This document shows, piece by piece, positions 47,896 through 56,400 of a stretch of DNA of 64,000 nt (positions within the stretch are counted from its first letter, which is position 1; every line of letters begins with the position of its first letter). The notes beneath the pieces were generated by a model, which saw nothing but the letters and a program-made list of their open reading frames with translations, had not been told where the DNA came from and made no database searches. Where the stretch lies: positions 5,645,001 through 5,709,000 of the forward strand of contig NZ_CP025407.1 of assembly GCF_002847285.1 (NCBI RefSeq), written 5' to 3'. This DNA is from Streptomyces sp. CMB-StM0423 (GTDB lineage Bacteria > Actinomycetota > Actinomycetes > Streptomycetales > Streptomycetaceae). The position numbers and the translations under genes are program-made.

Positions 47896-47949
47896 GACGG
47901 CTGACGATAACGCTCCCGGCGGCTCCCCTCTACACTCTGGCACGGCTCA

Positions 47950-47964
47950 ATGACAGATAGTCAT
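47950..47964. promoter_or_regulatory. Inverted repeat between divergent protease and trypco2-like genes
   Basis: ATGAC and GTCAT are separated by five bases (AGATA) in the 89-bp gap shared by two divergent genes. It lies 20 bp before the small gene's ATG and just upstream of its ribosome site (GTGAAGGGGG). It could be an operator for both genes, or chance; the arms are short. Confidence 0.35.
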
Positions 47965-47984
47965 GAGGTGAAGGGGGCACGCTG

Positions 47985-48284
47985 ATGGCGCACGAGGCGC
48001 AGGGCGACGAGTTGGTGGGGCTCTCGGACGCGATCGCCGAGGTGCGGCGGGAGTTGGCGAAGGCGGAGCGCGAAGGGGAGCGGAGCGACTGGCGGTTCCG
48101 GGTGGACCGGGTGAGCCTGGAGTTCGCGGTGGAGCTGCACCGTACGGGGGAGGGGCGGCTCTCGCTGCGGCTCGGCGTGGTGGAGGCGGGCGCCGGGGGA
48201 TCCGCGACCCGGGTGGGTACGCACCGGGTACAGCTCGATCTGGTGCCGCACGGCGCGGCCGGGGACCGGCCGATCAGCCGCTGA
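47985..48284 (+). CDS. Trypsin-co-occurring (trypco2-like) small protein
   Basis: A 99-residue protein with the pattern of the trypco2 domain: an N-terminal amphipathic helix G-L-S-D-A-I-A-E-V-R-R-E-L-A-K-A and then a beta hairpin pair (F-R-V-D-R-V-S-L-E-F-A-V-E-L and L-R-L-G-V-V-E-A). Domains of this type were named because they occur beside trypsin-like proteases in predicted bacterial signalling/conflict systems, and here the neighbour across 89 bp is exactly such a protease. ATG 47985 has a GAAGGGGG site. The domain probably binds or regulates the protease, or recruits it. The assignment rests on pattern and context. Confidence 0.72.
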   Translation: MAHEAQGDELVGLSDAIAEVRRELAKAEREGERSDWRFRVDRVSLEFAVELHRTGEGRLSLRLGVVEAGAGGSATRVGTHRVQLDLVPHGAAGDRPISR

Positions 48285-48461
48285 GGGCGCCTCGCCGTTG
48301 AGGCGGCCGTGGTACGGGGCGGTGCGGTGGTGCGCGGGTCCTGCCGTGGTGCGGGGTCCGGCGGTGGCGTACGGGATGGGGTCCGTACGACATCGCCTCT
48401 GCCGTCCGGCTCGGAACGATTCGGCACCGGGCCTTCGGGGTCCTGCGGGATGAACGGGCGG

Positions 48462-49498
48462 CTAGCCCCGCTCGATGCGGATCGTCGTCCACGCGCCGAC
48501 GTGCACCCGGTCGCCCTCTCTCAGCGGCACCGGCACGAAGGGCTGGATCGGGTCGGCCGCGCCGTTGACGGTCGTGCCGTTGGTGCTGTTCTGGTCGACC
48601 ACCGCCCAGCCGCCCTCCGGCTGCTCGACGAGCATCGCGTGCTTGTGCGAGACACCCGGGTCCTCGGGCGGTCTGGCGAGGTCGATGTCGGGCACCTCGC
48701 CCGTCGACTGCCGTTTGCGGCCGATCGCGATCTGCGGCCCGACCAGCGGCACCTTCTGCTCGGGCGAGTACGCCGGCAGGTTCAGCCCGTGTGCCTCGGG
48801 ACCGCTGCGCGACATCATCGCCGCGAAGTACTCCCGGTCCGGCGCGACGACCGCCACCCAGCCGACGCCCATAGGCTGCGGCGGCGGCCCCTGGCCGGGG
48901 AACTGCTGCCCGTGCTGCCCGTGCTGTCCGTGCTGTCCGTGCTGTCCGTGCTGTCCGTGCTGCGGCGGCGGCTGCGCAGAACTGGGCGGCGTGATCACGA
49001 AGTCGCCGCCCATCCGCGGGTCCTGCTGCGGCGGCGCCTGCGGCGGCACGCCGAGCCCGGGGCCCGGCGGCGGCGGTGGCGGCGGAGGCGGTGGCGCCTG
49101 CGCCGCACCGGTGTCCGGGCCCAGCGGCTCGGGCCCGCGGTGGACCTGCGAGGGGCCCGAGGGCTGGTACGTCAGCCCCTGCGGGTGCTGCGGGTGGAAG
49201 CCCTGCGAGAAGCCCTGGGCCATCGTCGGCGGCACGTACGGCTGGGCGCTCTGGGTGACGAAGTTGTACCGGCACTCCTCGCAGAACTGCGCCTGCCCCT
49301 CCCGGGGCGTGCCGCACGACGGGCAGGGCTCCGCGGCCTGGGTGGGCTCGCCGGCGGGGGGACCGGGGTAGCCGTAGCCCCCGGGCCCGGCGGCGGGACC
49401 TGGGCGGCCGGTGGCGGGACGGCGCCCGGCATGCGGATGCCGCACACCTCGCACCAGTCCTCGGCTCCTGACGGGTGACCGTTCGGGCAGGTCGCCAT
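48462..49498 (-). CDS. FHA-domain protein with two zinc ribbons, interrupted by a 1-nt frameshift
   Basis: The gene has two parts in different frames. From ATG 49498 the first frame gives M-A-T-C-P-N-G-H-P-S-G-A-E-D-W-C-E-V-C-G, a zinc ribbon. The rest (zinc ribbon C-P-S-C...C-E-E-C, a Pro/Gln-rich linker with six G-Q-H repeats, then an FHA domain) is in another frame. Adding one base to the C5 run at 49378-49382 restores one continuous ~345-residue reading frame through P-G-G-Y-G-Y-P-G. The FHA has I-A-I-G-R-K-R, S-H-K-H and N-S-T-N-G, the phosphothreonine-binding residues. FHA proteins are the classical PknG substrates (GarA) in mycobacteria, so this is a candidate partner of the kinase at 52383. 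Whether the shift is real or a sequencing error is open. Confidence 0.8.
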
Positions 49499-49526
49499 CT
49501 CGGTGGATCCCCCTGTCTCACTCTCG

Positions 49527-50882
49527 TCACTTCTTGACGCGGACGGTCTTCGTCGACCGTGTCTCCAGTGTCATCTCGTCGGCCTCCGCGACCTTGGCCT
49601 TCAGACGCACAGTACCGCTCGCCGCGTCGACCACGTCCACCACCTTCGACAGTAGCTTTGCGGTGTCCGCGTTGCCGGAGGCGCTCGCGAGCTGGACCGC
49701 GCGCCCCAGTTTGGCCGTGGCGCCGTCCATGTCGCCGGCCTTGCGGTCCTCCAGTCCCGCCTGGATGACCTGGGCGAGTTCGGCCTGGCCCGTGTAGTGC
49801 GCGACCTGCGCGTTGATACGGGTCGAGGCCGCCATGTCGTCCGTCCACACCGCCCGGATCAGCCCCTGGGAGAGGGTCTGCGCGCTGCCGTCGGGGCGCG
49901 GCAGGATGAGCGAGACGCGGGCGGCAAGCATCTCCTGGCCCACGGAGGCGGGGGGCACCTCGACGCAGACGTGGTAGTCGCGGGACTCGTCGCCCCACGA
50001 GCCCGTGGGGTAGTCGCCGGCGCGCGGGCCGGCCTCCGTACGCCGCTCGGTCAGCTCCTCGACCGTGGGGGCGACCTGCTTGACGAACTTTATGACCGAG
50101 CCCTGCGGCGTCCACAGCCGCAGCGCCACGTCCGCGACCTCCTTGCCCATCGCGGTCTCCATCATCTGCGTGAAGTCCGCGGCCAGGCCGGCCGGGTCGG
50201 CGACGATGTCGGCGGTGCCGAGCAGCGCGGAGGCGATGCCGGTGACCTCCTTGACCTCCCAGTCCGTGCCGACGCCACGGGCGTCGCAGGTGAACCGGCC
50301 GGCGCAGGCGTCGAGCGCGGCGCGCAGGTCCTCCGGCGACTCGTGCTCGTTGCGGCCGTCGGTGAGCAGGATGCCGTGCCGGATCGCCACCTCGGAGGAG
50401 CCCAGCAGCTTGTCGGCGAGCCGCAGCCAGGTGCCGATCGCCGTGCCGCCGCCGGCGCTCAGCTTGCGCAGCGCTTCCTTGGCCTCGGTACGGGTCGCGG
50501 CGTCGGCGACCGCGAGCCGGCCGCCGCCGGGGTAGACCTCGCGGGCCACGTGGGTGCCGGCGACGACGGCGAAGGCGACGCCGTCGCGTACCGTCTCGAT
50601 CGCGGCGGCGGTGGCGTCCCTGGCATTGCGCATCTTGGTGGGGGGATAGTCCATCGAACCCGAGCAGTCGACCATGATCACCACGCCCGCGTCGGGACCC
50701 GCGGAACCGAACTGCATACGCGCCGGGTCGGCGGCGGGCAGCGGCATGCCGCCCGTCGTGCCGCCGCCCGTCGAGGCGACGGTGACGATCGCGTTGACCT
50801 CGCGGCCGCCCTCGGGCAGGTATTCGTTCTGGTAGACCTCGACCGAGAACTCCGGCGCGTTCGACTTCGAGAAGTTGGCCAT
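49527..50882 (-). CDS. Module B vWA-domain protein with intact MIDAS
   Basis: A 451-residue cytosolic vWA protein. The metal site is complete: V-D-C-S-G-S-M near residue 68 (D-x-S-x-S), a threonine in G-G-G-T-A-I-G-T-W near 152, and L-L-T-D-G-R-N near 178. Next come a beta-rich domain (L-R-L-W-T-P-Q-G-S) and a C-terminal helical bundle (L-E-D-R-K-A-G-D-M-D-G-A ... L-L-S-K-V-V-D-V-V-D). The same three-part plan is seen in module A, where the metal site is lost. ATG 50882 has GGGAGGGG. A 121-bp AT-richer gap separates it from the PP2C gene, so it may have its own promoter and be read with the FHA gene 28 bp downstream. Confidence 0.9.
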   Translation of the reverse strand: MANFSKSNAPEFSVEVYQNEYLPEGGREVNAIVTVASTGGGTTGGMPLPAADPARMQFGSAGPDAGVVIMVDCSGSMDYPPTKMRNARDATAAAIETVRDGVAFAVVAGTHVAREVYPGGGRLAVADAATRTEAKEALRKLSAGGGTAIGTWLRLADKLLGSSEVAIRHGILLTDGRNEHESPEDLRAALDACAGRFTCDARGVGTDWEVKEVTGIASALLGTADIVADPAGLAADFTQMMETAMGKEVADVALRLWTPQGSVIKFVKQVAPTVEELTERRTEAGPRAGDYPTGSWGDESRDYHVCVEVPPASVGQEMLAARVSLILPRPDGSAQTLSQGLIRAVWTDDMAASTRINAQVAHYTGQAELAQVIQAGLEDRKAGDMDGATAKLGRAVQLASASGNADTAKLLSKVVDVVDAASGTVRLKAKVAEADEMTLETRSTKTVRVKK

Positions 50883-51003
50883 CTCGTCCCCTCCCACTGA
50901 TGGTATTTAGATCTATGTAGACAATTCACCGGGCAAGAGAGGCTGCCTACGTTACGCGCGCCGCCCCCCGTGGCGGATCAAACCCCCTCGTGTCCCCCCT
51001 CCA

Positions 51004-52371
51004 TCACGAAGGGCCTGCCCCGCCCGCCGGGCCGGGGAACGGGAGTACCGCCACTGTTACGTTGTCGTGGCCGCCCCCGTCCAGGGCGTGGCCGACGAGC
51101 ACCTGGGCCGCGTGCAGCGGCCGGGTCGCGGCGTCCGGCGGCACCGCGGCGGCCAGTTCCGCCGCCGCCTCGGCGTAGTTCCACAGCCCGTCGGTGCACA
51201 CGATCACCACGCCCGGCCCGTCCGGCTTGAACGAGGCGGTGTGCGGGTCGAGTTCGTGCGCGTCCGCGCCCAGCCAGCCGGTGATCGCGTGCGCGCGCTC
51301 GTCCGCGTACGCGTCCGCCTCGGACATCAGCCCGGCGGCGACCATCTGCGCGGCCCACGAGTCGTCCTCGGTGAGCCGGGCCGACGGCGCGGCGCGGTCG
51401 TCCGGCACCCAGTACGCGCGCGAGTCCCCGACCCAGCCGACGGTCAGGATGCCGCCGGCGATCACCGCGCTGACGATCGTGCAGGCCGGCGCGTTCTGGT
51501 GGCTCAGCGGCGAGTGCTGTGCGGCCAGTTCGTTGACCGAGCCCGCGGCGGCCAGCAGCGCCTCGTGCATCGCCTGCTGCGGGTGCAGCCCGCGGCCCAG
51601 CGTGGCCTGCAGCGACGCCCCCGCGGCGACGCTGGCGGCGGCGGACGCCTCGTCCGGGCGGCCGGCGGAGGACACGCCGTCGCAGACGACGGCGACCGTG
51701 GCGGGCGCGCCGTTGGGCAGGACGGTGTCCGCGATGGCGAAGAAGTCCTCGTTGCGGTGGTGGCGCAGGCCCCGGTCGCTGACCGCGGCGACGCCCTCCA
51801 CCTCGTGCTCCATGTGGTCCCGCTCGCGCGGCTGCGCGTGGCCGCAGCGCTCGCAGTAGCCGTCGACGTCGATCGCGCCCGTACGGCACGCGATGCAGCG
51901 CCGCCCCGGCGGCACCGGACCTGCGGCCGGTGCCCCGGCGGCGGCCGGGGCGTCCGGGGCGGCGGTGCCGAGCGCCGCGCGCGGGTCGGCGCCCTGCGGC
52001 GCCACCGGCTCGGCGATGCGCTGGTGCTCCGGGTCCCCCCCGGGCGTGTCCAGCAGGAACTCGCCGGATTCCCCGCCGCCCTCCGGGGCGGCCCCGGGGC
52101 CCGCGATGCGGTAACTGCCGGTGCGCTGCCCCTCCGAGGGACGGCTGTCCGGCGCGGCGACCCGGCCGGCGGGCGGCGCGCCCGCGGGAGCCGCGGCGGG
52201 CGCGGCGCCGTTGGGACCCGCCGCGGGTGCCGCGGCCGCCGGCGCGGCCGCCGCGGGGGCGGGCGCGGCGAGATCCGCGCCGCACGCCCCGCAGAACAGG
52301 TCACCCTCCTCCAGCGGCTCCTCGCACGAGGGGCACGAGTTCAGTTGGGATACGGGAGGTGTGTTCGCCAT
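51004..52371 (-). CDS. PP2C-type Ser/Thr phosphatase with N-terminal zinc ribbons
   Basis: A 455-residue soluble phosphatase. The N-terminus has a zinc ribbon (C-P-S-C ... C-G-A-C), an Ala/Pro-rich linker of about 120 residues, and a second zinc ribbon (C-I-A-C ... C-E-R-C). The PP2C domain follows with its metal-binding aspartates: R-N-E-D-F-F near 211, V-C-D-G-V-S-S near 235, C-T-D-G-L-W-N near 399 and H-D-N-V-T near 440. It would reverse phosphorylation by the kinase encoded 11 bp upstream. ATG 52371 follows AGAGGAAAG; the ATG at 52386 overlaps the kinase stop and is an alternative. The zinc ribbons match those in the kinases and FHA protein and may mediate assembly. Confidence 0.92.
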   Translation of the reverse strand: MANTPPVSQLNSCPSCEEPLEEGDLFCGACGADLAAPAPAAAAPAAAAPAAGPNGAAPAAAPAGAPPAGRVAAPDSRPSEGQRTGSYRIAGPGAAPEGGGESGEFLLDTPGGDPEHQRIAEPVAPQGADPRAALGTAAPDAPAAAGAPAAGPVPPGRRCIACRTGAIDVDGYCERCGHAQPRERDHMEHEVEGVAAVSDRGLRHHRNEDFFAIADTVLPNGAPATVAVVCDGVSSAGRPDEASAAASVAAGASLQATLGRGLHPQQAMHEALLAAAGSVNELAAQHSPLSHQNAPACTIVSAVIAGGILTVGWVGDSRAYWVPDDRAAPSARLTEDDSWAAQMVAAGLMSEADAYADERAHAITGWLGADAHELDPHTASFKPDGPGVVIVCTDGLWNYAEAAAELAAAVPPDAATRPLHAAQVLVGHALDGGGHDNVTVAVLPFPGPAGGAGPS

Positions 52372-52382
52372 GGGCTTTCCTC

Positions 52383-54980
52383 TCATACCCAGGTCTTCGG
52401 CCGGTAGCGGTTGGCCCGTTCGACCATGTCGATCCGCTCATGGCCGTGCTGTGCGAGACGGGCCAGCACGCGGAAGGAGTTTTCCAGACCGAACCGCAGT
52501 CCGTCCTCGTCCAGCGCGCACCCCAGCAGTGCCGGCTGCGGCGGACCCGAGGGGGCGGCCGGGACCGCGCCGGCCCCGGTACGGCCCGTCAGCACCCAGT
52601 CCAGCGCACTGCCCAGCACCTCGGTGGAGAGCCGGGCTCTGCGGCCCGCGTCCAGGCCCACGTCCTGCAGCCGCTCCACCTGCGTACCGGCCGCGTGCAG
52701 ATCGGTCAGCAGCGGCTCCTGCGGGGCGCGCTGGCGCAGCCGGGCCCTGATCGCCGCGACCCGCGCGGCGGTGTAGTGGATCGACGCCTCCGGTACGGAC
52801 TCCAGCGCCCGTACCGCACCGGACCTGTCGGCGGCGGCGAGCCGCACCCGGGCGAGCCCGAACGCGGCGCTGACGTAGGCCGGGTCGGTCGTCCACACCA
52901 GCCGGTAGTACTCGGTGGCGTTGTCCAACTGGCCCAGCACCTCGGCGCAGATGCCCAGCGCCAGCTTCGGTGCGGGCTCGCCGGGGAAGGCGTCGTAGAT
53001 CGCGTCGAAGGACAGCGCGGCGGTCTCGAAGTCGCGGGTGGCCAGGGCCTGGAGGCCGCGGTACCAGACGATCCGCCAGTCGTCGGGGTGCTGCTCGCCC
53101 AGCTCGGTCAGCGAGGAGCCGGTCGCGGCCAGGTCGCCCAGCTCCAGATGGGCGCGCACCCGGCGCAACTGCAGCTCGATGGAGTCCGTCGGCGCGTTGG
53201 ACAGGGCGGCGGTCAGCTCCGCAGGCGCGGACGCCATCAGGCCCGCGAGGAAGCCCGCGTTGGGGTCGCTGGGGCTCACCCGCGGCACCGGCAGCGCCAG
53301 CGCCGCCGCGGGGGAGTCCAGCGGCAGCGTGTCCGCGATCTGCGCGGGCAGCGCCACCTGCGTGCCCATCCCCTGCCCGCCGCCCGGCAACTGCGGCGGT
53401 ACGCCCTGCGCGGGCGGCAGCGCCGGGACGCCGTTGCCGGCGGCCCGCACGGCGCGCTCGCGCTTGTTGACGGGCCGGGCGCCGAGCTGCGAGGTCTCGC
53501 CGGTCGCCGGCGGGAACAGCTCGGTGTCCACCACGCGCAGCTCGGGACCGAAGAGCGTGGACAGCGCCGGCTGCGGCTTGCCCGTCTGCAGCGCCACGAC
53601 CTCCCGCAGCACGCCCGTCAGTTGCTCGGACATCTCCGCGGCCGAGGCGAACCTGCGGGCCGGGTCGGGGTCGGTGGCGCGGACCAGCAGGCGGTAGAAG
53701 GACTCGTACCGGTTGAAGACGTCGATCGAGTCGGGGTCGGGCAGGGTGTCGACGAAGACGTTGGTGTAGCCCTGGAAGTCGAAGGTCAGCACGGCCAGCG
53801 TGCGCGCCACCGTGTACAGGTCGGAGGCGATGGACGGGCCGACGTCGGCCACCTCGGGCGCCTGGTAGCCCACCGTGCCGAAGATCGCGGACTCGTCGTC
53901 GTCCATGCGGCGCACCGCGCCCATGTCGATCAGCTTGAGCTGGTCGCCCTGCTGGATGGCGTTGTCGACCTTGAAGTCGCAGTAGAGCAGGTTGCGGCTG
54001 TGCAGGTGGCCGAGCGCCTCCAGCGCCTCGATGCCGTACGCGCACGCCACCTCGACCGGCAGCGGGTCGCGCTTGCCGTCCGGCGTGCGCCGCTCGTTGG
54101 CGATCTCCTTCATCGACTTGCCGCCGACGTACTCCATGACGATGTAGCCGTCGAGGCTGCCGGTGCGCTGGTCCAGGTGCTCGACGAAGTTGTAGATGCG
54201 CACGATGCCCGCGTGCTCGATCTCCGCGAGGAACCGGCGCTCGGAGACGGCCGCCGCGATGGCGTCCTCGTCACCGGTGTTCAGCAGGCCCTTCAGGACC
54301 ACCCAGCGGTCGGCGACCGCGCGGTCGATCGCCAGGTAGATCCAGCCCAGGCCGCCGTGCGCGAGGCAGCCCGCGACCTGGTACTGCCCGTGGACGATGT
54401 CGCCCTCCTGGAGCTTGGGCACGAAGGAGTACGGCTGCCCGCACTTGGTGCAGAAGCCCTCCGTACGCCCCGCCCGCCCGCCGCGCGAACGGCCCACCGG
54501 CGCCCCGCACTCGCTGCGGCTGCAGTACCGCTTGCGCTCGGGCACCTCGGGGTTCGCCAGCACCGCCGTGCGCGGGTCCGGCCGCGGCACCTCCGGCACC
54601 GTCACCAGGCCCGCGCCCAGCTTGCCGCGGGAGGCCACCGCGGACGTACGCGAGCTCTTCACCGAGACGGAACGGCCCGTCGACGCCCCGGTCAGCGCGC
54701 GCGACAGCCGCCCGGACACCGACCGGCGCGACGCCCGCGAACTGCTCCGCGACGTGCTGCTCGACCGGCTCGACGCGCTGGAACTGCTCGACGACGAACT
54801 GCCCCTGCTGCCCCGGCTGCCGCGGCGGTGCCCCGTCACCCCGGTGGGCGCCGAGCCGACGACGCCGTCCGGCGAGACGACGGGGGCGAGCCCGCAGGTG
54901 TCGCAGTACAGCTCGCCGCCGCCGACGTCCTCGTACGTGCCTCCGCAGCCCGGCCGCTGACATGCCTGCGCGTTGCTCAT
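52383..54980 (-). CDS. pknG: PknG-type Ser/Thr protein kinase
   Basis: An 865-residue orthologue of PknG. A zinc ribbon (C7/C12/C26/C29) is followed by a Ser/Arg-rich low-complexity stretch (58-90) and a rubredoxin-like zinc element (C153/C158/C177/C180) ending Y-S-F-V-P-K-L. The kinase core: C-L-A-H-G-G-L-G-W-I-Y-L-A near 205, ATP-lysine 230 in V-V-L-K-G-L, G-Y-I-V-M-E-Y-V-G-G, catalytic Asp335 in Y-C-D-F-K-V-D-N, then L-K-L-I-D-M-G-A-V-R-R. A TPR domain fills the C-terminus (P-G-E-P-A-P-K-L-A-L-G; R-V-W-Y-R-G-like segments). In mycobacteria PknG responds to aspartate/glutamate through GlnH and GlnX and phosphorylates GarA. All equivalents lie in this operon. ATG 54980 is used. Confidence 0.95.
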   Translation of the reverse strand: MSNAQACQRPGCGGTYEDVGGGELYCDTCGLAPVVSPDGVVGSAPTGVTGHRRGSRGSRGSSSSSSSSASSRSSSTSRSSSRASRRSVSGRLSRALTGASTGRSVSVKSSRTSAVASRGKLGAGLVTVPEVPRPDPRTAVLANPEVPERKRYCSRSECGAPVGRSRGGRAGRTEGFCTKCGQPYSFVPKLQEGDIVHGQYQVAGCLAHGGLGWIYLAIDRAVADRWVVLKGLLNTGDEDAIAAAVSERRFLAEIEHAGIVRIYNFVEHLDQRTGSLDGYIVMEYVGGKSMKEIANERRTPDGKRDPLPVEVACAYGIEALEALGHLHSRNLLYCDFKVDNAIQQGDQLKLIDMGAVRRMDDDESAIFGTVGYQAPEVADVGPSIASDLYTVARTLAVLTFDFQGYTNVFVDTLPDPDSIDVFNRYESFYRLLVRATDPDPARRFASAAEMSEQLTGVLREVVALQTGKPQPALSTLFGPELRVVDTELFPPATGETSQLGARPVNKRERAVRAAGNGVPALPPAQGVPPQLPGGGQGMGTQVALPAQIADTLPLDSPAAALALPVPRVSPSDPNAGFLAGLMASAPAELTAALSNAPTDSIELQLRRVRAHLELGDLAATGSSLTELGEQHPDDWRIVWYRGLQALATRDFETAALSFDAIYDAFPGEPAPKLALGICAEVLGQLDNATEYYRLVWTTDPAYVSAAFGLARVRLAAADRSGAVRALESVPEASIHYTAARVAAIRARLRQRAPQEPLLTDLHAAGTQVERLQDVGLDAGRRARLSTEVLGSALDWVLTGRTGAGAVPAAPSGPPQPALLGCALDEDGLRFGLENSFRVLARLAQHGHERIDMVERANRYRPKTWV

Positions 54981-55008
54981 GACTCCCCCAACTCCGTTCC
55001 TTCCAGCC

Positions 55009-56334
55009 TCACGCCGTGCCCCCGGGGCGGTCCACCGGGCCCGCGAGCACCTCCGCCGTGGCCCGCTGGTAGCGCTGCACCGCCTGCTCCGCCGCGATCA
55101 GGTCGCAGGGCGCCGACCACAGCAGCCGGCGCGCCGCGTCGTACCGCTCCACCAGGATGCGGTCCTCGGCGAAGCCGTGCCGGGCCACCTTCGCCTTGTA
55201 CGCGTCCAGCCGGCCGCGCAGCTCCGCGCGCACGGCCAGCGGCGCGGTCACCGCCGTCAGCGACTCCCGCGCCCGTAGCAACTCCTCCTCGGCCCGCTGC
55301 TCCAGGCTCTCCAGCAGCGGCGAGAGCCGGTGCCACTGGGCGCGCCTGCGGAACTCGACCGCGTTGGCCAACTGCTCGTTCAGCGCGGTCGGCGGGCCGC
55401 TCACGGCCGGCACCTCGGACGCCGCTATCTTCGCCAGCACCTCGCCGCGCGCCCGCCGGGCCTCGCCCAGCGTACGGTCCGCGCGCGACAGCACGTCGCG
55501 CACCCTGATCAGCCGCTCCTCCGCGTCCTGCCGGACGTGCAGCACGGCGTCGATCTCCCGGCGCACGTCCTCCAGACCGCGCGCCGCCGCGTCGTAGCGC
55601 GCGGTGTCCGGCGTGCCGCCGCCGGGCGCCGCGCCAGGGCTGCGCCCCGCGGGCCGGGACCAGAACGCGAGCGGGTCGCGCACCACCTCGTCGCGCAGCG
55701 ACGCCAGTTCCGCCGTGATCCGCTCCAGGTCGTCGCCCGCCGGGTGCTCCCCGGAACGTACGCCGACGGAGTGGGCCAGCGACCGGGTGCGCTGCAGCTC
55801 GGCGGCGAGCAGGTCGATGCGCGCGGGCAGCGCCGACCACACGGAGTCCGCCGCCGCGACGACGTCGATCACCTCCGCGTACCAGCGGTTCATCCGCTCC
55901 ACCAGCTCGTCCAGCTTCAGCGACTCCGACAGCCGGGCAGGCCCCGTCAGCGACGCCGGATAGCCGCCGGCGAGGGTACGCGGCAGGGCCGCGGCACCCG
56001 GCGCGATGGTGACGCCGTGGTCCCGCAGCAGCGCCGTCAGCTCGGCCAGCTCCGTCGAACCCGGCGAGCGGCGGCGGGTCCGGATCTCCCGGGCCGAGCC
56101 CAGCGCGCCGGTGTACGCGTCGAAGTGCGCCCACAGCAGCGAGATCGCCTGCTCTGCGGCGGCCCAGCGCTCCTTGGTCGTACCGGACAGCTCGGCGCCC
56201 TCCAGCAGCCGGCGTCCCGCGTGGTCCTGGAGCGCGAGCAGCGAGGTCTCGATCGCCTCGTGCTCGGCTCCCAGCCGCGCGAGCGCACGATCGACCTCCT
56301 CGCGGTCCATCGAACCCCGTGGCGGGAGCGGCAT
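55009..56334 (-). CDS. Coiled-coil helical protein of unknown function in the pknG operon
   Basis: A 441-residue, almost wholly alpha-helical soluble protein, with many heptad-like segments (E-E-V-D-R-A-L-A-R-L; L-A-S-L-R-D-E-V; A-E-E-R-L-I-R-V-R-D-V-L). It has no signal peptide, membrane helix or enzyme motif. A Pro/Gly-rich break near residues 230-250 separates two helical halves. The gene sits between glnH (66 bp upstream) and pknG (28 bp downstream) and is read with them. It has no counterpart in the mycobacterial glnX-glnH-pknG set, nor in module A. A structural or adaptor role linking receptor and kinase is possible but unproven. ATG 56334 or ATG 56310 (M-D-R-E-E-V). Confidence 0.8.
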   Translation of the reverse strand: MPLPPRGSMDREEVDRALARLGAEHEAIETSLLALQDHAGRRLLEGAELSGTTKERWAAAEQAISLLWAHFDAYTGALGSAREIRTRRRSPGSTELAELTALLRDHGVTIAPGAAALPRTLAGGYPASLTGPARLSESLKLDELVERMNRWYAEVIDVVAAADSVWSALPARIDLLAAELQRTRSLAHSVGVRSGEHPAGDDLERITAELASLRDEVVRDPLAFWSRPAGRSPGAAPGGGTPDTARYDAAARGLEDVRREIDAVLHVRQDAEERLIRVRDVLSRADRTLGEARRARGEVLAKIAASEVPAVSGPPTALNEQLANAVEFRRRAQWHRLSPLLESLEQRAEEELLRARESLTAVTAPLAVRAELRGRLDAYKAKVARHGFAEDRILVERYDAARRLLWSAPCDLIAAEQAVQRYQRATAEVLAGPVDRPGGTA

Positions 56335-56400
56335 CTGTTTCCCTCCGTGCTGCCGTACTCTGCCCGTTGCCCTGCTGTTCCTGCTCCGGCGTGCGCCGGC

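Noticed and set aside
44084..48284. Full phage-defence (vWA-MoxR or trypsin-NACHT) island
   Set aside because: There is no MoxR-type AAA ATPase, NACHT protein, restriction or toxin gene nearby; only the trypsin/trypco2 part matches, so defence is kept as a possibility and not called.
48890..48960. Short tandem DNA repeats as an independent repeat element
   Set aside because: The 9-bp units are in frame within the FHA gene and encode G-Q-H repeats of its linker.
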